Shown here: in pieces, positions 37,441 through 46,103 of the stretch
Layout: each line of letters starts with the position of its first letter
Position numbering within the stretch: the stretch's first letter is position 1
Source of the DNA: Planctomycetaceae bacterium
Lineage (GTDB): Bacteria > Planctomycetota > Planctomycetia > Planctomycetales > Planctomycetaceae
Assembly: GCA_021732995.1 (NCBI GenBank)
Contig: JAKFWA010000134.1
Span: 44,968-108,967, forward strand
Direction of reading: 5' to 3'
DNA: 64,000 nt
The notes under the pieces: generated by a model
Database searches by the model: none
What the model was told of the DNA's origin: nothing
What the model saw: the letters and a program-made list of their open reading frames with translations, nothing else
Translations under genes and position numbers: made by a program

Positions 37441-39009
37441 CTATTTCGGCTGAGGGACCGGCGCGGGTTTGAGTTGTGCCTTCAACTGGTCCAGCATCTT
37501 CTGAGCGTCTGCTCGAGTTGGTGAGTCCGGGAAGTCGCGAACATGAGCTTCGAGTGCCGCTGTGAATTTTTCGCGGGCTGCTTGACCGGGCATCGCCTGA
37601 TAAAGACGACCCAGGCAGATGACTCGCAGCAGGTCGGCTTGCGGACGGGCTGCTTGTGAGGCGTGGCTGGCAAGCAGTTCATCCAGCGACTTGAGTGTGG
37701 CTTCGAATTGTTTCAATTCAACCCGCACACGGGCATGCGTGAGGCCGATTTCGAAGCTGTCGTCGCTCGCGCCTTTTTCAAAATGCTGCCTGTAGGCTTG
37801 CGCGAACGCGGCGGCGGCTTGTTCACGATCTCCGGCAGCGTAGCGACCGCGTCCTTCGCGAATCAGCGCGGCGGTCTCCGCGCCGAACTGCAGATCCTCG
37901 CGTGCCTGGGCGACCGCCTGCTGAGCACGCTGCGACCAGTAGTTCGCTCCACCATCAGCAGGGCGAGCAGAACGCTCGGCTTCCGCCAGCAACTCATCGG
38001 CCAGAGCGGCATCACGCCGCTGGCGCGCGGCTTGCGAGAGCTTCGTGAGCGTCGTGATCAGATTGAGCGACGAATGTCGAAATGCCTTGTCGACTTGATG
38101 GGCCTTCCTCAGCAAGTCTGCGGCATCCGCGAGCTTGTCTTGAGCGATCAGCAATTCAGCTTGCTCGCTGAGGACCTCATCGCGCAACTCAGCGGGCAGC
38201 AGTGCGACGTCGATCGAATCCAGCAGTCCCTTGGCGCGTTGCGAGTCGCCCCGCAGCCGATGCATTCGAGTGAGCAGCAAGGTAGCACGCTGAGCCGCCA
38301 GGGCATCACGCGGTCCCGACGAGACTTTCCGCACGACCTGTTCTGCTTTGAGCAGGTCGTCGGCGCGATCCGGTGATGTCGTGGGCTGTGACATCGCGCG
38401 GGCGAATAACTCTTCCGCCAGCTTCAACTGCACCGAACGTTGCAATTGCCGCGCGCTCACATCGAACCAGTCTTTGGCGTTAGCGGGCGGCGCCGGAAAG
38501 CGGGCGGCAGCCAGAGTATCATCCAGGCGATTCAGCTCGATGATGTTCTTGCTGGTCAGCTCGGCGATGTGCTGCTGCTGGCGTTCGTCGTAAGGGTTGA
38601 TCTCGGCGAGCAGCGTCAGGACGGCGCGTTCGTCGCAACGCAGGCTCGCCCGCTGAACGGCCAGGGCCAGACGATGAGACAGGACTTCAGTCTGTCGCAG
38701 CTCCGTGTCCAGCACATCGGCTGCCTGTTCCCAGAGCTGCTGACGTTCGGCGGGCAGCGGGACATCGCGGGCGTGCTTAGCGAGCGTCTCAGTGAGTTCC
38801 AGTACGACTTCCATGCGACGCGGCGCAGTCGGCGGCAGGTTCTTCAATTCGTCCAGACAGACCAGTTCGGCCAGAGACCACAATCGCCGCTCACGCAGAG
38901 CTTCGAAGTAGCGTTGCGAAGGCTCGTCAGCGATCGCAGGGGAAGTACTCAGTGCCGCGCTGAGCAGCAGCAGTCCGCAGCACACTGAGATCTTCGGCAG
39001 GGACGTCAT
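37441..39009 (-). CDS. Secreted TPR-like helical protein
   Basis: A 522-residue protein with a signal peptide (VCCGLLLLSAALSTSPAIA). The mature part is an almost continuous helical array of Ala/Leu/Gln/Arg-rich hairpins with TPR-like spacing (for example RYAAGDREQAAAAFAQAYRQHF near residue 390) and a Pro/Gln tail. Its start overlaps the stop of the gene at 39006 (ATGA), so the two are translationally coupled. Its stop is 17 bp from the convergent stop of gatB. A scaffolding role in the periplasm is inference only. Confidence 0.78.
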   Translation of the reverse strand: MTSLPKISVCCGLLLLSAALSTSPAIADEPSQRYFEALRERRLWSLAELVCLDELKNLPPTAPRRMEVVLELTETLAKHARDVPLPAERQQLWEQAADVLDTELRQTEVLSHRLALAVQRASLRCDERAVLTLLAEINPYDERQQQHIAELTSKNIIELNRLDDTLAAARFPAPPANAKDWFDVSARQLQRSVQLKLAEELFARAMSQPTTSPDRADDLLKAEQVVRKVSSGPRDALAAQRATLLLTRMHRLRGDSQRAKGLLDSIDVALLPAELRDEVLSEQAELLIAQDKLADAADLLRKAHQVDKAFRHSSLNLITTLTKLSQAARQRRDAALADELLAEAERSARPADGGANYWSQRAQQAVAQAREDLQFGAETAALIREGRGRYAAGDREQAAAAFAQAYRQHFEKGASDDSFEIGLTHARVRVELKQFEATLKSLDELLASHASQAARPQADLLRVICLGRLYQAMPGQAAREKFTAALEAHVRDFPDSPTRADAQKMLDQLKAQLKPAPVPQPK

Positions 39010-39353
39010 TGCCAGCCATGAATGTTGTCGGCGAAACGCTCCAGACCGCGGTTCGCAAGTTCTTTCGTCACCACGTCGCGTTTCTCAGCGAAACTCAAAC
39101 CGTTGATGATGCCATAGATCAATGAGCCGCACACGATCGAACCAACTTCCACGACGCGCATCGGCAAGCGGAATTCGCGTAAGTCCGCGTCGATCTCGAG
39201 CGGGCTGCAGTATTCACCAAACTTCTGACGCTGATAGAGGAACTCCACGCCCGCGAAGTCGCGCGACCATTCATAGTCGAACGGACCATACTCCCGATGC
39301 CGATGCCGCACCCAGAAGCAGGTTCCTTGAAATCGAATTCCCGTAGACGGCAT
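39006..39353 (-). CDS. Hypothetical protein coupled to the TPR gene
   Basis: A 115-residue protein beginning MPSTGIRFQGTCFWVRHRHREYGPFDYEWSRDF and ending LERFADNIHGWQ. The family is not recognised. The glycine-rich VGSIVCGSLIYGIINGLSF may be one weakly hydrophobic helix. The start is ATG at 39353 (a GTG two codons upstream is possible), and the ATGA overlap with the next gene supports a real coding function. Homology is the best test of its conservation. Confidence 0.6.
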   Translation of the reverse strand: MPSTGIRFQGTCFWVRHRHREYGPFDYEWSRDFAGVEFLYQRQKFGEYCSPLEIDADLREFRLPMRVVEVGSIVCGSLIYGIINGLSFAEKRDVVTKELANRGLERFADNIHGWQ

Positions 39354-39581
39354 CGACACGAAAACGCTCCAACAACTCCTTAGAACTCAAAATGCCTCGC
39401 CAAAAGCAAGGCCGGAAAGAGCAGTCATAACTTGCCTGCGGGGAAATCTCCAATAGTCATTTCTGGACGCGGTGAACTTGCGGTTGGTTTTTGAGGAGTT
39501 CAACATCACCACTCGGGCTGCGGGGGCGATATGACTCGGGAAGATGCTTTGCAGTCGAACGATATTCAGGACATGCAATCT

Positions 39582-40748
39582 ATGACTCTGACACGATGGT
39601 TGATGGCAGGTCTGCTCACGGTGGTGAGCGGCTTCGCGTATGCGGACGAATTCTCGGATCGCATTGCGGCGATCAAGGCAGTTCAACGCGAAGGCAACGG
39701 CAACGAAGCGGCGGGAGCTGCGGCGCGAGCACTCAGCAGTGGAGCAATCACGACGTTGATACCTCTGCTGGCTGCGTTCGATGATGCTTCACCATTGGCC
39801 GCGAACTACCTGCGAGGTTCGGTTGAGGGCCTCGTGGATCGTCAGATCGCTGCGAAAGCCGCTTTGCCGAGTGGAGATCTCGAAGCCTTTGTGCTCGATC
39901 TCAAGCGTGACCCGCGAGGGCGCCGGCTGGCCTACGAAACCCTGCGTCGAGTTGACCCGGCGGCTGAGGGGCGTCTGATCCCGAAGATGCTGCTCGACCC
40001 GAGTTCCGAATTCCGCCGCGATGCGGTCGCCCTTTACATCAAGCAGGCAAAGGCTGCGGGCGAGGGCAAGAAGGACGAATCTGTCGAACTCTATCGCAAG
40101 GCATTAAGCGGCGCGACGGAAGAAGATCAGGTCAAAGACATCTCGGCCGAGCTGAAGAAGCTGGGCGAGAAGGTCGATTTGCAGAAGCACTTCGGCTTCA
40201 TGACCAAGTGGCGCATCATCGGCCCGTTCGACAACAAAATGTTCATAGGCTTTGACGCGGTCTATGCCCCCGAAAAATCAGTGGACCTCGGCGCCAAGCT
40301 GCAAGGTCAGATGGGCGAAGTGAGCTGGGGTGAAATAGCCACCGCCGACGAGTTTGGAATCCTCGACGTTGCTAAATCAGTCGCCCCTCACAAAGGCGCC
40401 GTGATGTATCTGGCGACTACGTTCCAGTCGAATCGAGACCAGCAGGTTGAAGTGCGGCTGGGCACTCCCAACGCCTGGAAGATCTGGGTCAACGGCCAGT
40501 TTGTCTTCGGTCGAGACGAGTATCATCGCGGCATGGCGATCGATCAGTATCGAGTGAAAGCGTCGCTCAAGGCAGGCGACAACGTCATCCTGGTGAAACT
40601 CTGCCAGAACGAACAAACGGAAGACTGGGCTCAGCGCTACCAGTTGCAGCTTCGAGTCAGTGACTCGTCCGGAATCGCTATCCCTCAAGCCGCAAGAACG
40701 GCTGGCCTGCCAGGACGCGTTCGTGCGGCTGTTGCCTCGTCCCAGTAG
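39582..40748 (+). CDS. Secreted protein with beta-sandwich C-terminus
   Basis: A 388-residue protein with a signal peptide (MTLTRWLMAGLLTVVSGFAYA). The N-terminal 180 residues are helical and HEAT-like (LIPLLAAFDDASPLAANYLRG, RLIPKMLLDPSSEFRRDAV). The C-terminal part starts at WRIIGPFDN and continues to VEVRLGTPNAWKIWVNGQFVFGRDEYHRG, a pattern of jelly-roll carbohydrate-binding-like domains found in planctomycete secreted proteins. The ATG at 39582 is chosen; 39573 is also possible. It is divergent from the TPR operon. Confidence 0.75.
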   Translation: MTLTRWLMAGLLTVVSGFAYADEFSDRIAAIKAVQREGNGNEAAGAAARALSSGAITTLIPLLAAFDDASPLAANYLRGSVEGLVDRQIAAKAALPSGDLEAFVLDLKRDPRGRRLAYETLRRVDPAAEGRLIPKMLLDPSSEFRRDAVALYIKQAKAAGEGKKDESVELYRKALSGATEEDQVKDISAELKKLGEKVDLQKHFGFMTKWRIIGPFDNKMFIGFDAVYAPEKSVDLGAKLQGQMGEVSWGEIATADEFGILDVAKSVAPHKGAVMYLATTFQSNRDQQVEVRLGTPNAWKIWVNGQFVFGRDEYHRGMAIDQYRVKASLKAGDNVILVKLCQNEQTEDWAQRYQLQLRVSDSSGIAIPQAARTAGLPGRVRAAVASSQ

Positions 40749-40812
40749 TTCTTGCCCGAAGGTGCGAAGGCAGGTCGATCCCTGATTGTCTGCCAGCTCC
40801 TTCTTAACGCAG

Positions 40813-41679
40813 CTATGCCAGCGACTCCACAAACGCCTGCACATAACGCAGCAGGGCTTCTGTCTTCTGCCAGTGAATCAGGTGGCCGGTCTGCTCGAGC
40901 CGGATGTGGGTGACGTCGGCGATCAGTTGGGCGGCACGAGTGGCATCTGCGTCCGTAAGCATGCCGCCAGATGGCACATCGGCCTGGAGGAGCAACGTAG
41001 GGCACTTGATGGCGCCCAGCACGGCTTCCATGTCGTAGCCCTCGAGCCACTGCTTCGCGATGATCGGGGTGAAAACCTCGGGGTCCAGTTGCGAAAGGCA
41101 CTTGGCCGTGAAACGCAACGCGGATCCATCGCGGATGTCGCCCAGCCGGACCTGATAACCTGTCGCGGGATCGGTCATGCGGAGTTCCGACAACTGTCGC
41201 GCGAGCACCGGAATAGGATCTTTGGAACCAGCATACGTCCGCAGACCACTGAAGTAGCTCAGCAGCGGAGTCTGGTCAATGCGCTGCCCCATGGTGTCGA
41301 AGGGCGGGTCTTCCAGCACGACGGCTTTGATTTGACCAGGCAGTCGCCCAGCCAGCGCCGCGGCGATCATCGAACCCAGCGAGTGCCCGTAGATCAGCAG
41401 ATTCTTCTGGTGAGAGAACGGCGGCAGCGACAGCAAAGCCGTCATCGTCTCTACATAGTCGATGACGCGATAGCCGCGATGCGTGCGATCTGACAGGCCG
41501 TGACCGAGATAGTCGAAGGCATAGATCTCGAAGCGTTGCGCCAGCGCTGAGGTAACAGGCAGGAAGGTTTGCCAGCGTCGAGTCACGCCATGCAGCATGA
41601 TCAGGGGCGGTCCGCTCGCTGGTCCGACCGCGCAATTGAGTGATTTACCCTGCACCTCAAAGACTTGCTCGCGAAACAT
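40813..41679 (-). CDS. Alpha/beta hydrolase
   Basis: A 288-residue cytoplasmic enzyme with the standard fold: oxyanion loop LIMLHGVTRRWQTF, GHGLSD loop, nucleophile elbow IYGHSLGS with Ser100, and a C-terminal histidine in RLEQTGHLIHWQK. It resembles haloalkane dehalogenase / C-C hydrolase relatives, but the substrate is unknown. The ATG at 41679 has an AGG ribosome site; a TTG at 41715 is the upstream alternative. It is convergent with the gene at 39582. Confidence 0.88.
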   Translation of the reverse strand: MFREQVFEVQGKSLNCAVGPASGPPLIMLHGVTRRWQTFLPVTSALAQRFEIYAFDYLGHGLSDRTHRGYRVIDYVETMTALLSLPPFSHQKNLLIYGHSLGSMIAAALAGRLPGQIKAVVLEDPPFDTMGQRIDQTPLLSYFSGLRTYAGSKDPIPVLARQLSELRMTDPATGYQVRLGDIRDGSALRFTAKCLSQLDPEVFTPIIAKQWLEGYDMEAVLGAIKCPTLLLQADVPSGGMLTDADATRAAQLIADVTHIRLEQTGHLIHWQKTEALLRYVQAFVESLA

Positions 41680-41776
41680 GAGAAACCTGTGGTCTGGCGC
41701 TGCGAGGATGAACAATCCGTACGATCGATGTCATCGCATCGAAGCAGTCGCCGCTGCAAGCCACAAGGGAGCGAGG

Positions 41777-41896
41777 ATGGTTCGAAGTTCAAAAAAGAAA
41801 CCCACACCGAGTGAGCCCAGATGCCGTGTGCAGGAGATTGGCAAAGAGGCGACCATGTTCCCCGGTGTGGGTTTGTGGAAGAAATATCGGGAATGA
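41777..41896 (+). CDS. Possible small basic protein (39 aa)
   Basis: A short frame starting MVRSSKKKPTPSEPRCRVQE and ending PGVGLWKKYRE with an AGGGAG site at the right distance. It contains a 12-bp inverted repeat (41798-41809 and 41863-41874) that might instead be a leader hairpin, so the reading frame may be accidental. There is no homology evidence. Confidence 0.35.
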   Translation: MVRSSKKKPTPSEPRCRVQEIGKEATMFPGVGLWKKYRE

Positions 41897-41959
41897 TTCC
41901 CAAACATTCATCGCGATTTCCCGACAGCAGACCGTGTTGCGGCAAACTGCAGAGGTGTG

Positions 41960-41977
41960 TTGTCGCTGCAGCGACAA
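41960..41977. promoter_or_regulatory. 18-bp perfect palindrome, candidate operator
   Basis: TTGTCGCTGCAGCGACAA is a perfect palindrome located 135 bp upstream of the gene at 42112. Its size fits a dimeric regulator site, but there is no sequence match to a known operator. Confidence 0.4.
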
Positions 41978-42111
41978 CGACCTGTCGCTCTGCAGGGTTC
42001 TGCTGCAGCCGCTTAAGGTAGTTCACTCGGCCCGCGTGTTTTGCAAAGCGATGCCCCGCCTTCCATACTCTGGCGCGCTACTCCCTGGCCCTCCTTCCAA
42101 GAGTCCCACCT

Positions 42112-43257
42112 ATGGCAACGACGTTTGATCGCCTCAGCGAATTGACGACCTCTGAGAATCCCGCCTCCGCACTGGATACGTTGATCAGCACTCTGCGATC
42201 GGAGCAGAACTTCCACCGCCTGTTCGACGCTCTAATGCTCAAGCGAAAGTTTGATCTTGGCCTGCCGCTGACTCGACCATCTTCACTGGCCGATGTGCCG
42301 GCCGGGCAGCGTGAGACTTTCGAGAAGCATTACATCGAGGCTGCCCGCGAAGTGGGTTCACTCTTCCTCAAGAGCAAGCAACTCAACGAAGCCTGGCTCT
42401 ACTTCCGCACCATTCAGGAGAAAGAGCCGATTGCTGCCGCCATCAACGAACTGCCGTTTCCGGACGACTATGAGAAGGCTCAAGAGCTGATTCAGATTGC
42501 CCTCTACGACGGCGCGAATCCGATCCGTGGCCTGCAACTGCTGCTGAAGACGAACGGCACCTGCAATACGATCACGACGCTGGACCAGATGATGCCGCAG
42601 TTGTCGGCCGACGAACGCAAGCAGGCCGCCGCCATCATGGTGCGTCATCTGTATGACGACCTGCAGAGCAATGTGCAGGCCGATGTGCAGAAGCGGATGC
42701 CGTTCGCCCCGCCGGGTGGCTCGTTGCGTGAACTGATCACCGGTCGCGACTGGCTGTTCCAGGACGGCAACTATCACATCGACGTCTCACACCTGAACTC
42801 GGTTGTGCGGTTCAGTCGTTTCATGGATGCATCCGCGCCGGAACTGGAACTCGCCTTGCAACTGGCGGAATATGGGTCTCATCTGGATGCCCAGTTGCAG
42901 TATTCGGGTGAGGTCCCCTTCACGGAGTTCTATCCAGCTCACGTGCAGTTCTTCCGGATTCTGCTGGGACAGAAGGTGGACGAAGCGGTTGCGTACTTCC
43001 AGCAAAAACTGGACGCCGATCCCGACGAGCAGGACCAGCAGATGATCGCCTACGTGCTGGTGGACGTACTGACGCGCACGGGTCGAATTGACACAGCGAT
43101 GCAAGTGGCCGAGAAGCACCTGAAGTTCGTCGACGAGCAGTCGTTCTCCTTCGCCGAGCTGTGCTTGAAAGCCGGTCGATCCGACGCCTGGGCGGCGGCG
43201 GCAAAAGAGAAGGGCGATCTGGTGGCGTTCACTGCCGCGCTGCTGGCAGGTAAGTGA
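42112..43257 (+). CDS. Conserved helical protein of unknown function
   Basis: A 381-residue cytoplasmic protein that is mostly alpha-helical (MATTFDRLSELTTSENPASALDTLISTLRSEQNFHRLFDA...). It has TPR-like C-terminal helices (YVLVDVLTRTGRIDTAMQVAEKHL) and a central segment GRDWLFQDGNYHIDVSHLNSVVRFSRF. It has no recognised domain. The stop overlaps the start of the methyltransferase gene by one base (TGATG), indicating translational coupling. A conserved planctomycete family is plausible, with unknown function. Confidence 0.72.
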   Translation: MATTFDRLSELTTSENPASALDTLISTLRSEQNFHRLFDALMLKRKFDLGLPLTRPSSLADVPAGQRETFEKHYIEAAREVGSLFLKSKQLNEAWLYFRTIQEKEPIAAAINELPFPDDYEKAQELIQIALYDGANPIRGLQLLLKTNGTCNTITTLDQMMPQLSADERKQAAAIMVRHLYDDLQSNVQADVQKRMPFAPPGGSLRELITGRDWLFQDGNYHIDVSHLNSVVRFSRFMDASAPELELALQLAEYGSHLDAQLQYSGEVPFTEFYPAHVQFFRILLGQKVDEAVAYFQQKLDADPDEQDQQMIAYVLVDVLTRTGRIDTAMQVAEKHLKFVDEQSFSFAELCLKAGRSDAWAAAAKEKGDLVAFTAALLAGK

Positions 43258-44066
43258 TGACCTACCTCGACCAGAACAAAGCGGCCTGGAACCACATGGC
43301 CGAAACGGGCAGCCAGTTCGCGAAGGTGGCGTCCGAAGAAGAATTACGCGAACCGCTGAAAACGCTGGACTCGCGCGGCTGGTTGCCGCCGTGCGTGAAG
43401 GGGCTGGAGGTCCTGTGCCTCGCGGGCGGCGGTGGCTGGCAGTCAACGCTGTATGCTCAGGCGGGCGCGAACGTGACGGTGGTGGATCTCAGCCCCTCAA
43501 TGCTGGCGCTCGACCGACGTGAAGCCGCGCGTCGCGGTTTGAAGGTCAGAACGCTCGAAGCCTCAATGGACGATCTCACTGCTCTGGAGGACGCCAGCTT
43601 CGATATTGTCCATCAGCCCGTCAGCACGTGCTACGTCGCTGACATCGGCAAGGTCTATCACGAGATCGCGCGTGTCACGCGCAACAACGGCATCTACATC
43701 AGCCAGCACAAGCAACCGACGAGTCTGCAGATCGTGAGCCGAGATTCCCAAGATCGCTATGTGATTGGAGTCGACTACTACATCAACGGCGCGTTGCCCG
43801 GAACTGCGGACACCGCCTATCGCGAAGATGGCACGGTCGAGTACCTGCATCGCTGGGACATGCTGGTCGGCGAACTCTGTCGTTCGGGCTTCGTGCTCGA
43901 AGACCTGCGCGAGCCTTATCGCGGCGATCCCAAAGCCCCGCCCGGCCACTTCCGCCATCGCGGCCGGTTCATTCCGCCCTATGTCCGCATGAAAGCCCGC
44001 CGCCTCGAGCGCACCGGACCAAACTCGCCCACGAAACTCCTCTGGACGCCGGGCGACAAGTTGTGA
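43257..44066 (+). CDS. SAM-dependent methyltransferase
   Basis: A 269-residue class I methyltransferase (Methyltransf_11-like). It has the SAM-binding motif VLCLAGGGGWQS around residue 58, the acidic residue after strand 2 in VTVVDLSPSMLAL, and DASFDIVHQPVS as motif post-I. The C-terminal half is longer than in small methyltransferases and ends basic. The GGGG in motif I is unusual but occurs in this family. The substrate is unknown. It is coupled to the upstream gene through TGATG. Confidence 0.85.
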   Translation: MTYLDQNKAAWNHMAETGSQFAKVASEEELREPLKTLDSRGWLPPCVKGLEVLCLAGGGGWQSTLYAQAGANVTVVDLSPSMLALDRREAARRGLKVRTLEASMDDLTALEDASFDIVHQPVSTCYVADIGKVYHEIARVTRNNGIYISQHKQPTSLQIVSRDSQDRYVIGVDYYINGALPGTADTAYREDGTVEYLHRWDMLVGELCRSGFVLEDLREPYRGDPKAPPGHFRHRGRFIPPYVRMKARRLERTGPNSPTKLLWTPGDKL

Positions 44067-44397
44067 TCCGTGGGCTGAGTCGGTTCTGGAGATCTGCTGC
44101 AGTCGCACTGGCCAACGTCTTGTAAGTTATTGAACAGTAATTCTTTGCGACCGTCTCACGGTGCCGGCGCGTGCTTTCGATTTAGGAACAAACAGACACG
44201 CTCATCGCCGCTGTGATGGCGTAAATCGGTCTTGCCGCAAACGCCCAAATTGACCTATTAAGTCACGTCTGGATCCCTCCTGAAGGGGCCGTTTTCTGGC
44301 CTCTTGCTCATGCTCGCAACGTCGAGTTCTTCGACAGGTTGCGTGATGAGACTTCAATTCCCTCCCGTCTGATGTTCCCGCATTCAAGGATGGTGCG
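44067..44397. other. 331-bp intergenic region, no supported gene
   Basis: The region must contain the promoter of the M48 gene at 44398. No strong hairpin, small ORF or known riboswitch pattern was seen. The minus-strand frames in this region are shadows of the M48 gene. Confidence 0.4.
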
Positions 44398-45381
44398 ATG
44401 CGCAAAGGCACGCTGTTGTCGTGGCTCAAACTGTCTTCCAACCTCGCTCCCAACGGTTCTGAAGGACCGCGTCCTTCGTCCGATGAAACCGGGCGACGCA
44501 CGTCGGCAACTCGACCCATTCGCATGGGCCGCGCTGTACTGGGCTTTGGAATTGTCGGCGCCTGCCTCGTGTGCTGGGGCTGCCGCAGCACGCCCGTCAG
44601 CGGACGTCAGCAACTGGTGCTGGTGCCCGAAGCTCAAGAAATGGAAATGGGAGTCACGGCCTACAAGGAAGTGCTCGATAAGGAGCCCGCTTCCAAGAAC
44701 GCCAAGTATGTGGAACTCGTGAAGCGCGTTGGTACACGCATCGCCGCCGTCGCCAAACGCGACGATTTTCAGTGGGAGTTCAACGTCATCCAGTCGGAAA
44801 CTCAGAACGCCTTCTGTCTGCCCGGCGGTAAGGTCGCGATCTACGAAGGCATCATTCCGGTCTGCGAAAGCGAAGCCGGTCTGGCGGTCGTCATGTCGCA
44901 CGAAATTGCGCATGCACTCGCACGACACGGTGGCGAACGCGTAACGCAGCAGAACATCAAGAACGCAGGCGGCAAGCTGGCTGAGTATGTCTTGAAGGAT
45001 CAAGATGACTCGAAGAAGAAAATCGCGTTGGCCGCATACGGTGCCGCTTCTGAATACGGTGTCATTCTGCCGTTCAGCCGTACGCATGAGAGCGAAGCCG
45101 ATCAGATTGGCCTGAAGCTGATGGCCGAAGCGGGTTATGACCCCAGCGAAGCTCCAAAGTTCTGGGAGCGTTTCTCCGCAGCGAAGCCCGCCGGACAGGA
45201 ACAACCCGAATGGCTTTCGACTCATCCCTCTGATGCTCGTCGTGCCACTGAGCTACGGGCAGCGCTGCCTGAGGCCATCAAGATCTATGACGGCGCGAAG
45301 AACAAGTTTGGTCTCGGCGACCGCATAGTTGCACTCGACTCCACGAACGTCACCGAGCCTCCTCTGACCGCCCGCAGATAG
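44398..45381 (+). CDS. M48-family zinc metalloprotease
   Basis: A 327-residue protease. The catalytic HEIAH is at residues 168-172, with the third zinc ligand in HESEADQIGLKL near 227. The GCRSTPVSGRQQLVLVPEAQE start of the mature part is typical of LoiP/BepA-like envelope proteases. Cys62 in WGC could be lipidated, but the preceding sequence is only a weak lipobox, and there are 42 extra residues before the hydrophobic segment. An alternative start is ATG 44524, but AGGATGG upstream of 44398 favours the long form. Such enzymes degrade misfolded envelope proteins. Confidence 0.9.
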   Translation: MRKGTLLSWLKLSSNLAPNGSEGPRPSSDETGRRTSATRPIRMGRAVLGFGIVGACLVCWGCRSTPVSGRQQLVLVPEAQEMEMGVTAYKEVLDKEPASKNAKYVELVKRVGTRIAAVAKRDDFQWEFNVIQSETQNAFCLPGGKVAIYEGIIPVCESEAGLAVVMSHEIAHALARHGGERVTQQNIKNAGGKLAEYVLKDQDDSKKKIALAAYGAASEYGVILPFSRTHESEADQIGLKLMAEAGYDPSEAPKFWERFSAAKPAGQEQPEWLSTHPSDARRATELRAALPEAIKIYDGAKNKFGLGDRIVALDSTNVTEPPLTARR

Positions 45382-45455
45382 TTCGAAGATCGCTTTGCGA
45401 AGGTACGTTCGCCGAGCGAAAGACGACACATATCCGACTCGCAAGGACGCCTGTC

Positions 45456-45959
45456 ATGCTGTTCTTTCTGAAGCCCATTCGCCTGTTCTGCAAAGCTCTG
45501 GTCACGGACAACTCACCCAGCCAGATGGCTTTAGGCCTTGCGCTGGGGGTGATGATCGGACTGATTCCTAAGGGCAACCTGATCGCGATCACTCTGATGA
45601 TTGTGCTCGGTGCCCTGCGAGTGAACCTGGGCGTCGGTGTGCTCACCGCGTTCTGTGTGTCATGGATGGGAATCTTCTTCGACCCGTGGACACACAAGGT
45701 CGGGCTGTATCTGCTGAATCATGAAAAGCTGGTGCCGTATTGGACCGAGCTGTTCAATCTGCCCGTCGCTCCGTGGACGAAGTTCAACAACACGGTCGTG
45801 CTGGGCAGCACCTGCGTCAGTGCGGCCCTGCTGCTCCCGGTCTATCTGATCTCCTACCCCATCTTCGCCCGCTACACGCCCGATTGGGGTGATCGCCTGC
45901 GGAAGTACAAGCTCGTGCAACTGCTCTGGGGCACGGAACTGACGACGAAGTTGAACTAG
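45456..45959 (+). CDS. TIGR03546 family membrane protein
   Basis: A 167-residue membrane protein of the DUF2062-like TIGR03546 family. It has segments LGLALGVMIGLIPKGNLIAI, TLMIVLGALRVNLGVGVLTA and AALLLPVYLISYPIFARY, with the family pattern DNSPSQMALGLALG near residue 20. It is known to pair with TIGR03545, encoded next at 46104, in a scattered set of bacteria with outer membranes. The function is unknown. A good AAGGAC site precedes it. Confidence 0.85.
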   Translation: MLFFLKPIRLFCKALVTDNSPSQMALGLALGVMIGLIPKGNLIAITLMIVLGALRVNLGVGVLTAFCVSWMGIFFDPWTHKVGLYLLNHEKLVPYWTELFNLPVAPWTKFNNTVVLGSTCVSAALLLPVYLISYPIFARYTPDWGDRLRKYKLVQLLWGTELTTKLN

Positions 45960-45983
45960 TGAACCGCCCGAGCGGGCATGCCA

Positions 45984-46032
45984 GTAGGCCGGACAATCTT
46001 GTCCGGCAGTCGGACAGGATTGTCCGACCTAC
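45984..46032. repeat. Dispersed hairpin repeat (copy 1)
   Basis: An inverted repeat built on GTAGGCCGGACAATC / GATTGTCCGACCTAC with two mismatches. A clearly related copy lies at 54722-54770 inside the T3SS region, sharing CGGACAGGATTGTCCG. It separates the two members of the TIGR03546/TIGR03545 pair. Confidence 0.75.
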
Positions 46033-46103
46033 TAACACGTCGCTTGAGCCTCGGACAGCACTGCTTATCCCTGCAACTCGACCTGAGTTAGCGGAGTTCT
46101 CTC

